Shown here: positions 15,257-24,812 of the stretch, piece after piece
How the letters are laid out: each line of letters opens with the position of its first letter
How positions within the stretch are numbered: the stretch's first letter is position 1
DNA from: Pedobacter sp. Leaf41
GTDB taxonomy: Bacteria; Bacteroidota; Bacteroidia; Sphingobacteriales; Sphingobacteriaceae
DNA length: 64,000 bases
Assembly (NCBI RefSeq): GCF_001422545.1
Contig: NZ_LMLE01000001.1
Coordinates: forward strand, 1,052,127 to 1,116,126
Reading direction: 5' to 3'
Made by a program: the position numbers and the translations under genes
The notes under the pieces: model-generated
Databases searched by the model: none
What the model saw: the letters and a program-made list of their open reading frames with translations, nothing else
What the model was told of the DNA's origin: nothing

Positions 15257-17956
15257 TTATTTGATTCGTCCACTTTCATTCTCTAAAGCAGAAGTTCGGG
15301 TTCTTGGACCTTTTGAGTTTCCTGTAGAAAACTTGTAACTGAAGCTAAGTTTTAGTTGTCTGTTTTCAAAATAGCTATAGTTTCGGATGGTAAAATTTCC
15401 GATGCTTTGCAAGGAGTGTGCCTGGCTTCCTTTGAAAATATCACTATAAACAACTCTTAAAGTGCCATTCTTTTGCCAAAAGCTTCGCTGTAATCCTATG
15501 TCTACCTGACTATTGGGTTCAAAGAACTGATTTGCCCCAACAAGGCGTTTAGAGTTGTAAAATCCCATCACTTCGCCAATAAAACCCTTGGGCAATCGGA
15601 ATGTCTGCTGGAGACTTAATCTCGCAGCTGTTTGTTTAAGATCAAGGGTTCGGCTATTCCCGAAATCAATGTTGTTATTAAGCTGGAAAAGCGTTCCATT
15701 AAAGGTAATCTCCCACCAAGCCACAGGCTTTAACGATTGGGTCAATGTTAAGGCTACATGCTGCTGATTACCCAGATTTCGGGGAATCATGACAATTTTC
15801 GATGAACCGATGGTATCCGTGACTTCCATGCTAAAATCATTGGTATACGTATAACCTAAGCCGATGATGGTGCTTTTGTGTACATATTGTATTAGTCCTC
15901 GATGGCTGATCTGAGGTTTCAGGAATGGATTTCCCTGCCAAAAAGAAAGTTCATCCAACAAATAAATAAAAGGATTTAGATTTTGGTAAGCCGGCCGATC
16001 TATTCTTTTTGAATAACTAAAAGAAAAGCTATGTGACGTGGAGGCCGTCAAACTGGCGGAAAAGAAAGGGAAGAAGTTCGTGTAGTTTCGGTTGATAGTT
16101 TGCTGATTGCCTGAAATTTCGGAAACTTCTTCGAGCATACCTGTCGAACGTGAATTTTCAACCCTCAAACCGCCTTGGAGTTGCCATTTTCCAAACGGTT
16201 TCTTATAGTTAACATAACCACTGCTAATATTTTCCTCGAAAGAAAATTTATTTGATCTTGAGGGATCCAGCACTTCACCTGCCAGCTGGATTTCCAGAAA
16301 ACGGGAGTTGTTTGAAGAGGATACGCTTGAATATTTCACACCAGTCTCCAGTTTTCCTTTCCAAAAATTTGTCATGTAATCGACTTTGACCGCACCTAAA
16401 CTGATGTCGATACCATTTAATGAGCGATAAAGGTTATCACTGAGTATAGTTTGATCATTCAGCGTATACTTGTTGGATTGAAGGTTTCCTGCCCTTTTGG
16501 TAAAATTCCCATAGTCCGCGTCAATATTCAAGATTCTGCCTAACGTATCTTCAAATTTATAATTCGCGTTAAAGTTATAACGTTGGGTACCTTGCGCATA
16601 ATAGTCGTTCACTGCAATGAGCGTTTGCTCCACTATCTTTGTCGACTCCAGGCCAATTTCGGTTTTGGTATTTGTTATTCCTCCACCAAAAAGGAAATTA
16701 CCATTTACTAATATGCCTACAGTACTTTTTTTATTAATCATAAAATCTGCACCAATTCTCGATCCGATTTTATTTCTTTTGTCAACATCATCTGTGAAGC
16801 TATTATAGAATCTACCCTCCTGAATTCGGTCTCCTCCGTAGAGATAAGAATAATAGCCGAAAAAATGACTGTAGGAACCATAAAAATTGAATCTGTTTTT
16901 TCTATAGTTGATGGAAAGATCCTGATTGTTTCTCAAATAAACGCCATAATTTAGCCCTGAGGTGATGCTCATGTTCAAGCCATCTACAGTCGATTTCAAA
17001 GTCTTTACATTGATAATTCCAGCCGTACCTGCCGCATCGTATTTGGCTCCGGGGCTGTTGATAATCTCAATTGATCTGATATTAGAGGACGACATCGTTT
17101 TAAGTAGTTCTGCCACTTCTCTGTTAGATAAATAAGTCATCTTTCCATCAATTAAGATCGATGCCCCCGATTTACCATTCAGAGAGATGGAATTATCACT
17201 TGCAACGCTTACACCTGGTGCCCGGGCTAAAAGTTCAAGTGCATTCGTGCCCTGGGCACTGATGCTTTTGGAAACGTTGAAGACAATATTTCCATCATTC
17301 ATTTCAATTACTCTTTGATTCCCATTCACCTGTACCGATTGTAGATTTTTAGATTGGGATTCAAGTTTGATCTTTCCAAAATCTTGTATCCCGATAGGAT
17401 ATTTATCCATTGGGAATTTTAAAATCCGTTTGTCATATCCAAGGGAAGTCAGCTTCAAAGTGAAACCATTATTTTTTTTCAAAGGATAGGAGAATTTAAA
17501 ATTTCCATGCTCGTCTGCAATGGTTCCACCTACCAACACTCCGCTTTCTAAAAGTGAAACTGTTACAAATGGAACCCCATGGTCATCGCTATTCATCACT
17601 TTTCCGGAAATGATCACTTGATGAGGTTTGGATTTTTCAAACTCCATTTCTCTGCTTCGAATCACAATTAATGAAGCAGAAAGTGTTTGGGAAATCAGAT
17701 TTTTGAAGGCTAGGACGCTATCTAGTAATTGATTTACGTTTAGTTTATTTGCCTCTATTGATATTAACGTAGAATCGGAAACGATTTCGTTACTGTAAAT
17801 AATGGAGTATCCGGTTTGAATCTGGATCTGCTTAAATAGCTCGATAATAGGCTTTTTATCAAGTTTTACTGTAACCTGCTGCGCATACGCTGACAAACTC
17901 GCAACGATGAATAACGCAAGCGTGATAATGAAATAATGATATTTTTTAGCAGTCAT
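15257..17956 (-). CDS. TonB-dependent outer-membrane receptor with STN and carboxypeptidase-like domains (copy 2)
   Basis: About 899 residues. In order: signal peptide (HYFIITLALFIVASLSAYA); STN domain (about 25-105) with VTVKLDKKPIIELFKQIQIQTGYSI; CarboxypepD_reg-like domain (VIISGKVMNSDDHGVPFVTVSLLESG); plug with LNGKSGASILIDGKM and SIEIINSPGAKYDAAGTAGIINVK; then a large outer-membrane barrel. The STN domain is the part that contacts FecR-type anti-sigma factors. I start at the ATG at 17956; a GTG nine bases upstream is in frame. It follows its paralogue by 20 bases in one sigma/FecR/receptor operon. Cargo unknown. Confidence 0.9.
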   Translation of the reverse strand: MTAKKYHYFIITLALFIVASLSAYAQQVTVKLDKKPIIELFKQIQIQTGYSIIYSNEIVSDSTLISIEANKLNVNQLLDSVLAFKNLISQTLSASLIVIRSREMEFEKSKPHQVIISGKVMNSDDHGVPFVTVSLLESGVLVGGTIADEHGNFKFSYPLKKNNGFTLKLTSLGYDKRILKFPMDKYPIGIQDFGKIKLESQSKNLQSVQVNGNQRVIEMNDGNIVFNVSKSISAQGTNALELLARAPGVSVASDNSISLNGKSGASILIDGKMTYLSNREVAELLKTMSSSNIRSIEIINSPGAKYDAAGTAGIINVKTLKSTVDGLNMSITSGLNYGVYLRNNQDLSINYRKNRFNFYGSYSHFFGYYSYLYGGDRIQEGRFYNSFTDDVDKRNKIGSRIGADFMINKKSTVGILVNGNFLFGGGITNTKTEIGLESTKIVEQTLIAVNDYYAQGTQRYNFNANYKFEDTLGRILNIDADYGNFTKRAGNLQSNKYTLNDQTILSDNLYRSLNGIDISLGAVKVDYMTNFWKGKLETGVKYSSVSSSNNSRFLEIQLAGEVLDPSRSNKFSFEENISSGYVNYKKPFGKWQLQGGLRVENSRSTGMLEEVSEISGNQQTINRNYTNFFPFFSASLTASTSHSFSFSYSKRIDRPAYQNLNPFIYLLDELSFWQGNPFLKPQISHRGLIQYVHKSTIIGLGYTYTNDFSMEVTDTIGSSKIVMIPRNLGNQQHVALTLTQSLKPVAWWEITFNGTLFQLNNNIDFGNSRTLDLKQTAARLSLQQTFRLPKGFIGEVMGFYNSKRLVGANQFFEPNSQVDIGLQRSFWQKNGTLRVVYSDIFKGSQAHSLQSIGNFTIRNYSYFENRQLKLSFSYKFSTGNSKGPRTRTSALENESGRIK

Positions 17957-17976
17957 AGCCAACACTCTTAAAGTAG

Positions 17977-20616
17977 TTAATTACCCATCCGTCTGTTTTC
18001 CTCCTTATTGCTTTGCTCAATATTGTTTTGATTGAATTTATTGCCGAGGCTGAAATTATAGCTGAAGGATAAACTAATATTCTGGGTTTGTCGCTTTTGA
18101 TAAAAATCGATTATGGTGCCGTTATTAAACGAAAATTCCTTTTCTCGGACGGTATTGAATACATCGGAAAGATAAATTCGCAACACACCTTTTTCTTTAA
18201 TTATTTTTTGTGAAAGCATCAGATCAACGTAGAACAGATGCCCGAGCCTCGTGTTACCGGAAAGCGATGGGGATTTATATTCTGAGATGATATCCAGGGT
18301 CGGTATTTTTTTGAAGCTTATGGTTTGCATAGATTTTGCAGCCAGCGTAGTCTTTGTATTGCCCAAGTTATTTGTGGAGGCTGAAGCCCGGTAAAGGGAA
18401 AGGCTGTAGTTGCTCTTCCAGGCCTTCGAAATTTGCGGTGAAGCATTTAAGTTCAAGCCGTATTCTGTACCTTTTCTAAAGTTAAATGATTTGTATTCAA
18501 CAACATTATTAGCAATTGTATTAGCCAGCAAGGCAATCAGATTAGAGGTTGACGAGAAATAAACATCGAAATTGTAATGGCTCAGGAAATTATAGCCTGC
18601 CTGAAAATTATGCGAATATTGCGGAAGTAGGTCAGGATTTCCCGTTAAAATCATGTAATCGTGAACTTGCAAACGGTAAGGATTAAGATCATTAAAAGAT
18701 GGTCGTTGAAGCCTTTTGGAGTAGTTGAGGAAGACCGATGAACCTTTATCTTCATTTAGTGTTCTCATTAAGTAAACCGATGGAAATAGGCTAAAATATT
18801 TTCTTTTAAAAGCATCGTCCGATGTAACTGAAAGTCCGTTAGAACGGGTTTGCTCAGCTCTTAATCCAATTTCAAGGCTGTTTGGGCCGATAGTTTTTTC
18901 AAGCGTTGTATACACCATGGCCAACTTTTCTTTATACAGAAACTGATTACTGATTAACGGGTTGTTTATCCACAGGCCTTGAATCAGGTTTTCGCTTATG
19001 CTTTCATTATCTCTGTGGATAGCACTATACTTTATTCCACTCTTCAATTCAAGTTTATTTTTCCAGTTTTTGGTGTAATCAATTTGGCCGGCATAAATTT
19101 CTGTACTGCTCGGTGTCAAGGTTCTGGATTGCATGCCACTTAACGGGGAGCTATAAATTGTTAAAAGCTGATTCTGCTCCTTTTTAGCATTTTTTGAATA
19201 ATCTCCAATCACCTTTAATGAGGAGCCAAGACTGTCTAACTTCCATGTATAGTTAAGCGTGGTGCTATTGAATTTAATTTTTCTATCCCAATCTGCACGG
19301 GCATTACCTGATCTGGTGGTGATATTTCGATAGATGATATCTGTTAAAAATAGTTGCGATGGTTGGTTCTTTGAACCTGTATTTTGTATCGCTAGTGATT
19401 GATTTGACGCAATGTCGTAAACCGCACTGAAACGATATTGATATCTCGAAATTTTGTTGCTGCGAACTGTTGTATTGCTAAAAATGCTTGCATCAGGGTA
19501 GTAAAATGTTTCTTCACCATAAGAAGAATTTTTGTCATTGGTGTAGGAGCCATTACCAGCTAGATAAATCCTTTTCAGCTTATAGGCCAACGAGCTTCCG
19601 CTAGTGATCAATCCCTGCTTTCCCTGTTTTTGATACCTCGCATTCAGGGATCCGTTCAGCCCGTCTTTGCGTGATTTTTTAAGCAGAATGTGAACGATCC
19701 CACCAGTTCCCGCGGCCTCGAATTCTGCAGGCGGGTTATATATCACCTCAATTTTACTGATATCTTCGGACCTAAGTGATTTTAAGTATTCTGCTAAGTC
19801 ATCTTGCGACATCCGCTGAACAACGTCGTTGATCATCACCATCACAGATTGATTTCCCTTAATCCTGATGCTGCCATCCTGATTTACCCAAATTCCAGGA
19901 GATTTTTGTAGTACCTCGAAAGCTGATAATCCTTGTGCTAGTGAACCGTTCTCCACATTAACGATGTAACGGTCGGTTTTTCTTTCGATGAGTGGTTTGG
20001 TGTTGACCACTGTTACGGTTTGCAAGGTTTGTGCGTCTTCAAACATCACCAGCTTTTGTAAATGCGAAATATCTACAAGGGTAAAGGAAATTTCGAGCGG
20101 CTTATAACCGACAAAGGTTGCCAGTAGCCGATAGCCATGTTCGGGTAAAAGAGGAGAGCTGAGCTGGTAACGACCGTTATCTTCACTTACTGTTTTTTCA
20201 ATAATATCTGATGATCGCAGTAGGGTTAAGGATACAAAGGGGATGCCTACGCCATTTTTATCTGTTATTGTTCCGGAGAATGCCGACCTGGAAACATCGC
20301 GGTTTTTCAGCTGGTAATTTTGATAACCAACTGCAATCAGTTTTTCGGAGATTAAATTAAAGACCAATCGATGGGCTTTAAGAGCCGTTCCAAGCACGTT
20401 GGAAACAGCCATGTCTCTTACCTTTATCGATACCAGCATCGTATCCTGAACAACTTCATCACTGTATATAAAACCATAATCGCAATGTTTTTCGATTTGT
20501 TTAAACAATTCTCTAAGCGGTTGTTGCCGTAACGTCAAGGTTAATTTTCTTTCCTGAGCTGAAATATCCGAACTCACTATCCACGTTAGCGCAAAGAGCA
20601 TTATTGCCTTTCTCAT
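17977..20616 (-). CDS. TonB-dependent outer-membrane receptor with STN domain (copy 1)
   Basis: 879 residues with the same build as the next gene downstream: signal peptide, STN domain (LTLTLRQQPLRELFKQIEKHCDYGFIYSDE), CarboxypepD_reg-like domain (SGTITDKNGVGIPFVSLTLLRSS), plug (IRIKGNQSVMVMINDVVQRM; IEVIYNPPAEFEAAGTGGIVHILLKK) and barrel ending FSYNFSLGNKF. Its ATG overlaps the FecR stop codon (ATGA), so the two are translationally coupled. The two receptors appear to be diverged tandem duplicates. No SusD-like lipoprotein follows, so the pair resembles siderophore- or peptide-type receptors more than glycan systems; the ligand is unknown. Confidence 0.9.
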   Translation of the reverse strand: MRKAIMLFALTWIVSSDISAQERKLTLTLRQQPLRELFKQIEKHCDYGFIYSDEVVQDTMLVSIKVRDMAVSNVLGTALKAHRLVFNLISEKLIAVGYQNYQLKNRDVSRSAFSGTITDKNGVGIPFVSLTLLRSSDIIEKTVSEDNGRYQLSSPLLPEHGYRLLATFVGYKPLEISFTLVDISHLQKLVMFEDAQTLQTVTVVNTKPLIERKTDRYIVNVENGSLAQGLSAFEVLQKSPGIWVNQDGSIRIKGNQSVMVMINDVVQRMSQDDLAEYLKSLRSEDISKIEVIYNPPAEFEAAGTGGIVHILLKKSRKDGLNGSLNARYQKQGKQGLITSGSSLAYKLKRIYLAGNGSYTNDKNSSYGEETFYYPDASIFSNTTVRSNKISRYQYRFSAVYDIASNQSLAIQNTGSKNQPSQLFLTDIIYRNITTRSGNARADWDRKIKFNSTTLNYTWKLDSLGSSLKVIGDYSKNAKKEQNQLLTIYSSPLSGMQSRTLTPSSTEIYAGQIDYTKNWKNKLELKSGIKYSAIHRDNESISENLIQGLWINNPLISNQFLYKEKLAMVYTTLEKTIGPNSLEIGLRAEQTRSNGLSVTSDDAFKRKYFSLFPSVYLMRTLNEDKGSSVFLNYSKRLQRPSFNDLNPYRLQVHDYMILTGNPDLLPQYSHNFQAGYNFLSHYNFDVYFSSTSNLIALLANTIANNVVEYKSFNFRKGTEYGLNLNASPQISKAWKSNYSLSLYRASASTNNLGNTKTTLAAKSMQTISFKKIPTLDIISEYKSPSLSGNTRLGHLFYVDLMLSQKIIKEKGVLRIYLSDVFNTVREKEFSFNNGTIIDFYQKRQTQNISLSFSYNFSLGNKFNQNNIEQSNKEENRRMGN

Positions 20617-21650
20617 TCCTGCTCCTTAATTACAACCAACCTTTTGTTGATTGTATAGTTCATTGGGTATGACAATTTAAGGGAAGCTATTGCCTGTTCG
20701 ATCGTTTCGTTTATAAATATTCCGCTAAACCTTTTTTCCTTTAGCGCTTCGCTTTGTATGTCTATTTTTACATCGTACTTTTTCTCGATTTTAAGGGCCA
20801 GATCCTTAAGCTTTTCTTTTTTGAAAACAAGGGTGTCAGCAATCCATTTGGTTTCATTCAAAAGTACAGCTGGATTTACCAATTTCATTTGCAGCTTATT
20901 CTCTTTATCTTTTAGTAGTGTGTTGTAAATAATTTTTTGATTGGGGTGTAATAATAAGCTGTTGTTTTTGTTTAATCTGTCACTAATTTCAATGAGTCCT
21001 CTTAGTAGTGCTACCTCAATATCCTTGCTATTCTTTTCAGCTTTGACACTAAAAGCGGTGCCTTTTACCTCGATATCAATATTTCCAGCGTGAACATACA
21101 GCGGAACCTGCTCATTTTTGACTACATCAAAATAGGCTTCTCCTTCTATGGTTATTTCCCTTCCACGGGCGCCAAAGCCTTTATTGTAACGCAACGTTGA
21201 ATATTTGTTTAACCAAACTTTGGTCCCATCGTCCAGCATTTTAAAAGTCTTCACTTCTTGAGTGGTTAGCTGCTCAAATTCATTAGGTTGTTGCTTGTTT
21301 AGAAGTCGGTAAAGCAATATGCCTGCAAAGAATATGATAATGATGGCTGCAGCTGATCTAATCCATATTGCAGAGCGGACAATTTTATTTGGTTTGGAAT
21401 AGCTGTATTTACCCTTGAACTGTTCATTTTCATTTGCCCCAATAGTGGCCCAGATTTGGTTTAACTGCTGCTGACGATCCGGACTGACGGTTGTAGGATA
21501 CTTAAGGAAATAGTTTTCCAAATCATCTGCTAATGCGCTATAATGTTCATTTTCGCTGATCGCTGCGTTTAAAAGATCTTGGTTCTCGGCATCAATTTCA
21601 CCCGAAATTTTTCGGGAAAATAATTTAATGAATTTTTGTCTGTTCATCAT
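20613..21650 (-). CDS. FecR-family anti-sigma factor
   Basis: 345 residues. There is a cytoplasmic N-terminal part, one membrane helix (IRSAAAIIIIFFAGILLYRLL) near residue 100, and a periplasmic FecR domain with FKMLDDGTKVWLNKYSTLRYNKGF and ITIEGEAYFDVVKNEQVPLYVHAGNIDIEVKGTAFSV, which is diagnostic. A C-terminal DUF4974/STN-like domain follows (KEKLKDLALKIEKKYDVKI). It should hold the upstream sigma factor inactive until the receptor STN domain signals ligand. The start could be either of two adjacent ATGs (21650 or 21647). Its stop overlaps the receptor start by 4 nt. Confidence 0.93.
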   Translation of the reverse strand: MMNRQKFIKLFSRKISGEIDAENQDLLNAAISENEHYSALADDLENYFLKYPTTVSPDRQQQLNQIWATIGANENEQFKGKYSYSKPNKIVRSAIWIRSAAAIIIIFFAGILLYRLLNKQQPNEFEQLTTQEVKTFKMLDDGTKVWLNKYSTLRYNKGFGARGREITIEGEAYFDVVKNEQVPLYVHAGNIDIEVKGTAFSVKAEKNSKDIEVALLRGLIEISDRLNKNNSLLLHPNQKIIYNTLLKDKENKLQMKLVNPAVLLNETKWIADTLVFKKEKLKDLALKIEKKYDVKIDIQSEALKEKRFSGIFINETIEQAIASLKLSYPMNYTINKRLVVIKEQE

Positions 21651-21701
21651 TCCATGCTTTTACATTAAAGACAGTTTCAATTTGAAAACTACTCACTACG
21701 G

Positions 21702-22316
21702 TTAGAAAAAAAAGGAAAGAAGCCATTGAGAAGCCACGCTAGGCTTTTTCCTATTTTGAGGGTGATAACCTAAATATAGACTCAGCGTATCAGCCAAAGA
21801 TTTGACAGCTTTGTATAGCTGGTTTTCAACCGTCCTCACCGAAATCCCCATAATTTCTGCTACAGCCTTGGTCTTTAATCCATCTTCTTTAATAAGAATA
21901 AAAATAATTCTTCGCTGTTCTGGAAGCCCAGCCACTGCTTCATCGAGGAAATTGTATAACTCCTGATCAGCCATACCCGAATTTTCTTGATTCGTGGGTT
22001 CTTCTATAGGAGGAGAGAGGCTGAATATTGAATTTCTCTTTTTTTCGGATCTAATTAGATTGAGACAGGCATTCTTTATTGAAATGAACAAATATACTTC
22101 TGGATTGATCACCTGAGAGAGATTGTGCCGTTTGAGCCATAGTTTCACAAAGAGTTCAGATGTGATTTCTTCAGCGCCTTCCTTATTTTTAATATATTGT
22201 TTTGCCAAAGACAGTAGCTTATGGTGATATAGCATGAAAAGCTCATCGAAAGCAGCTTTGCTACCCTGCTCAATGTTTTCAAATAGCGATAAAATCTTAA
22301 CTTCTTTTTCTGACAT
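21702..22316 (-). CDS. ECF-type RNA polymerase sigma-70 factor
   Basis: 204 residues with sigma region 2 (AFDELFMLYHHKLLSLAKQYIKN and EEITSELFVKLWLKRH) and region 4 (LPEQRRIIFILIKEDGLKTKAVAEIMGISVRTVENQLYKAVKSL). This is the Bacteroidota FecI-like family that pairs with FecR. It starts a four-gene run: sigma factor, FecR, then two STN receptors. The 51-base gap to fecR holds no terminator. It is predicted to activate the operon when the receptor is loaded. Confidence 0.93.
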   Translation of the reverse strand: MSEKEVKILSLFENIEQGSKAAFDELFMLYHHKLLSLAKQYIKNKEGAEEITSELFVKLWLKRHNLSQVINPEVYLFISIKNACLNLIRSEKKRNSIFSLSPPIEEPTNQENSGMADQELYNFLDEAVAGLPEQRRIIFILIKEDGLKTKAVAEIMGISVRTVENQLYKAVKSLADTLSLYLGYHPQNRKKPSVASQWLLSFFF

Positions 22317-22568
22317 TAACAGGCAATCTCTTGTTGTAGTATGTTTTACTAGGCACTTTGTAATAAAGACACCGATGTTTCAAGATATACTTATTCCAAC
22401 AGAAAATAAATTATTTTAGAAGAAACGAACTAAGAAGTAATTATCTGCTGAGAAATTGAATAGGGTAAATTACCGTTAAATAATTTATCAGGTTTACCAA
22501 TTGTTTCAACAACTTCTTTCGAGAAGAGCTTTATAGTTAGATTTCTCTAGCCAGGCGAAAGCCTACCC

Positions 22569-22964
22569 TCATCTGTTGATTGAATCAGAAACATTCTTTA
22601 CGATCTGCTGATTTACCGTGTTAAGAAATCTTTTAAAGCCAATAGGTTTCACTAAAAAAGCATCTGCATTGACTTCAAATGCGAACAGGGCATTTTCAAT
22701 ATGACCGCTGGTAATAATAATCGATTTTACCTGATTACGAACCATTTTTGCAATGTCCAATCCTGATATCCCCATATTGATATCAAGGAATAAGATATCA
22801 GCTTTGAGTCCGCCTTGTAGGGCTTTCAAACCCGAAACTGGGTCAAGATAAAATTTAAGGAGATCAAGTTTTGGTATCTGGGAGATATATTCTTTTATAA
22901 TCTCTATCGAACTAAATTCATCATCAATAATTACACAACTGTATCGTTTTCCGGCATCTTTCAT
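22569..22964 (-). CDS. Stand-alone response-regulator receiver domain
   Basis: 131 residues, just one receiver domain. The acidic pair D14-D15 (VIIDDE), phospho-acceptor D61 (LFLDINM), the T85/S86 pair (IIITSG) and K106 (FLVKP) are all in place, so it should be phosphorylatable. No DNA-binding or enzymatic output domain follows; the N-terminal style resembles LytTR-type regulators, so it may be a stand-alone CheY-like protein or a lost-output derivative. No histidine kinase is adjacent. It is in the same direction as the sigma operon but upstream, about 250 bases away. Confidence 0.85.
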   Translation of the reverse strand: MKDAGKRYSCVIIDDEFSSIEIIKEYISQIPKLDLLKFYLDPVSGLKALQGGLKADILFLDINMGISGLDIAKMVRNQVKSIIITSGHIENALFAFEVNADAFLVKPIGFKRFLNTVNQQIVKNVSDSINR

Positions 22965-23257
22965 CGTAAGAAAAACGCGGCTAAGTAAAGAATATTTTCT
23001 GCTAACAACCAGGTGAAGTAGGGTATTGACAAATGCGTATAAAGCAGCGTATTTCTCCCATAACTGAGATTAAAATGCCTGATGTTATGTCTTTCGCCCC
23101 GATTTTTGTTGTACTGGATTTAAGTTTGTATGCTGTTCCCGTTTAAGTGAATTGAAGATCTCCCAGTTATTGCAAAAATAAGACGGGAGCGTACGATAGC
23201 TTTTGCTAGGCTGTTATTATATTTTTATTTTTACCCATTGCTCATTACCACTATTAT

Positions 23258-23854
23258 ATGAGAACATCAATTGACACCTTACAGGAATTATTGTTTGATT
23301 TAGCTGGGATTATGCCTGCGGATACCGGGCCCTTATTTGCGATGACCACTGTGGTATCGCTGGAAACAAATGAAGCCTATATGCGTGAAGGCGAAAATAG
23401 CCGCAGACTGGCTTTTATAGAACAAGGCATCATTCGGGTATACATCATTAAGGAGAATGGTGATGAAGCTACTCTTCTTCTTCGCGGCGAAGGCAAGTTT
23501 ATTGCCTCACACGATACCATTATTAATCGCCAACATTCAAGATTTATCTACCGTGCTCTTGAACCTGTAAAGTTATTACAGATTGACTATGATGTTTTGG
23601 AGGAAATTTTGAAGACACACCCGGAGTACGAACCGCTCCGTAATTTTTTTCTGATGAAAATGCTGGCGGAATCCTTAAAAATGCTGGAATCGTTTGTTAC
23701 GCAATCGCCTGAGGAGCGCTAGCGGGAACTTCTTTCTGAACGTTTTGACCTGGTAAACAGAGTGCCAGATAAATACATCGCATCAATGCTCGGTATTACT
23801 CCGGTTTCTCTAAGTCGTATTCGAAAAAGGATGTATACAAAAGGCAAACAATGA
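23258..23854 (+). pseudogene. Crp/Fnr family regulator broken by an in-frame TAG
   Basis: The frame opens at ATG 23258 and encodes an intact cyclic-nucleotide-binding-like domain up to SPEER, then meets TAG at 23720-23722. The same frame continues for 43 codons as RELLSERFDLVNRVPDKYIASMLGITPVSLSRIRKRM and ends at TGA 23852-23854; this is exactly the missing winged helix. Homologues commonly have a tyrosine at the stop position (ERY.ELL), so TAC or TAT to TAG is the likely change. The truncated product of 154 residues lacks DNA binding. Sequencing error and stop read-through are alternatives. The intact gene would probably have regulated the adjacent desaturase. Confidence 0.85.
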
Positions 23855-23857
23855 CAT

Positions 23858-23897
23858 AAATTATCTTTTGTTAAGCAGCTAAATTATCCTTTGTTAA
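23858..23897. promoter_or_regulatory. Direct-repeat candidate operator before the desaturase gene
   Basis: Two 17-nt copies of AAATTATC(T/C)TTTGTTAA, at 23858-23874 and 23881-23897, differ at one base and are spaced 23 nt apart, close to two helical turns. They lie between the broken Crp/Fnr gene and the desaturase -7 box, as a tandem activator or repressor site would. Confidence 0.5.
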
Positions 23898-23920
23898 CGG
23901 CGCAAAATCTATCTGTTCTA

Positions 23921-23928
23921 TACTTTTG
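23921..23928 (+). promoter_or_regulatory. Candidate -7 box for the desaturase gene
   Basis: TACTTTTG fits TAnnTTTG exactly, 22 bases before the ATG at 23951. Confidence 0.5.
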
Positions 23929-23950
23929 AGAGACAAAAAATAATATAGAT

Positions 23951-24748
23951 ATGGAAAAGATAATAGAATCCGCCGTTGGTATTTTTAGTATTTCGGCCAT
24001 CCGGTATTTTGTACTTGCCGGAATTCCTTTCATGCTTTTTTATCTCATGATGCCTGCTAGACTGAATAAGTTTAAAATTCAGCAAAAGTCGGCGACAAAA
24101 AAAGACTTCATACGTGAGGTATGGCATTCCATGCAAAGTACGTTTGTATTTTCAATCATTGCAGTGGTGTTAATTTTCACCCCGCTTAAGCAGTACACCA
24201 GAATTTATAGTCAGATCGATGATTTCCCTGTATGGTATATCGGTGTTGCTTTGGTTTTGAGCCTGATAATCCATGATACTTATTTTTACTGGATGCACCG
24301 ACTGTTACATCATAAGAAACTGTTCAAACTTGCCCATCTGGTCCATCATAAAAGTACTAATCCGTCACCATGGACTTCCTATAGTTTTCATATATTGGAA
24401 GCCTTTACAGAAGGCTTTGTTCTGGTGCTGATTGTGATGCTAATGCCGATGCATCCCTTAACAATATTGCTGTTTACTGTGACAGGTTTCATCATTAATG
24501 TGTACGGCCATCTCGGCTACGAAATCATGCCTAAATGGTTTCGCTTCACCCTGGCGTTTGAGGTTTTAAATACTTCAGTTCACCATAACCTGCACCACAG
24601 TAAATTTAAGGGAAACTATGGACTGTATTTCAGGCTCTGGGATAGGGTAATGAGCACCGAACATCCGGATTATGTGAAGGAATATGACCGCTTGCAAGAT
24701 CAGCGTTTTGCTTGGGATCCTTTTGATAAACGAGATTTGAAGATATAG
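23951..24748 (+). CDS. Sterol desaturase / fatty acid hydroxylase family membrane protein
   Basis: 265 residues with three to four membrane helices (IRYFVLAGIPFMLFYLMM; STFVFSIIAVVLIF; WYIGVALVLSLIIHD; ILLFTVTGFIINVYG). The di-iron histidine boxes are complete: HDTYFYWMHRLLHH, HLVHHKS and HHNLHH. It should be an inner-membrane, oxygen-using lipid hydroxylase or desaturase; bacteria of this group use such enzymes on fatty acids, carotenoids or ornithine lipids, and the substrate cannot be told. It lies downstream of a broken Crp/Fnr gene with a repeat operator between. Confidence 0.9.
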   Translation: MEKIIESAVGIFSISAIRYFVLAGIPFMLFYLMMPARLNKFKIQQKSATKKDFIREVWHSMQSTFVFSIIAVVLIFTPLKQYTRIYSQIDDFPVWYIGVALVLSLIIHDTYFYWMHRLLHHKKLFKLAHLVHHKSTNPSPWTSYSFHILEAFTEGFVLVLIVMLMPMHPLTILLFTVTGFIINVYGHLGYEIMPKWFRFTLAFEVLNTSVHHNLHHSKFKGNYGLYFRLWDRVMSTEHPDYVKEYDRLQDQRFAWDPFDKRDLKI

Positions 24749-24812
24749 CAAAAGGAGAAATAGGAGCAGGCGCTCTAACATAAGGCTCGGTCAAATATTT
24801 TGTTACAAAAAT

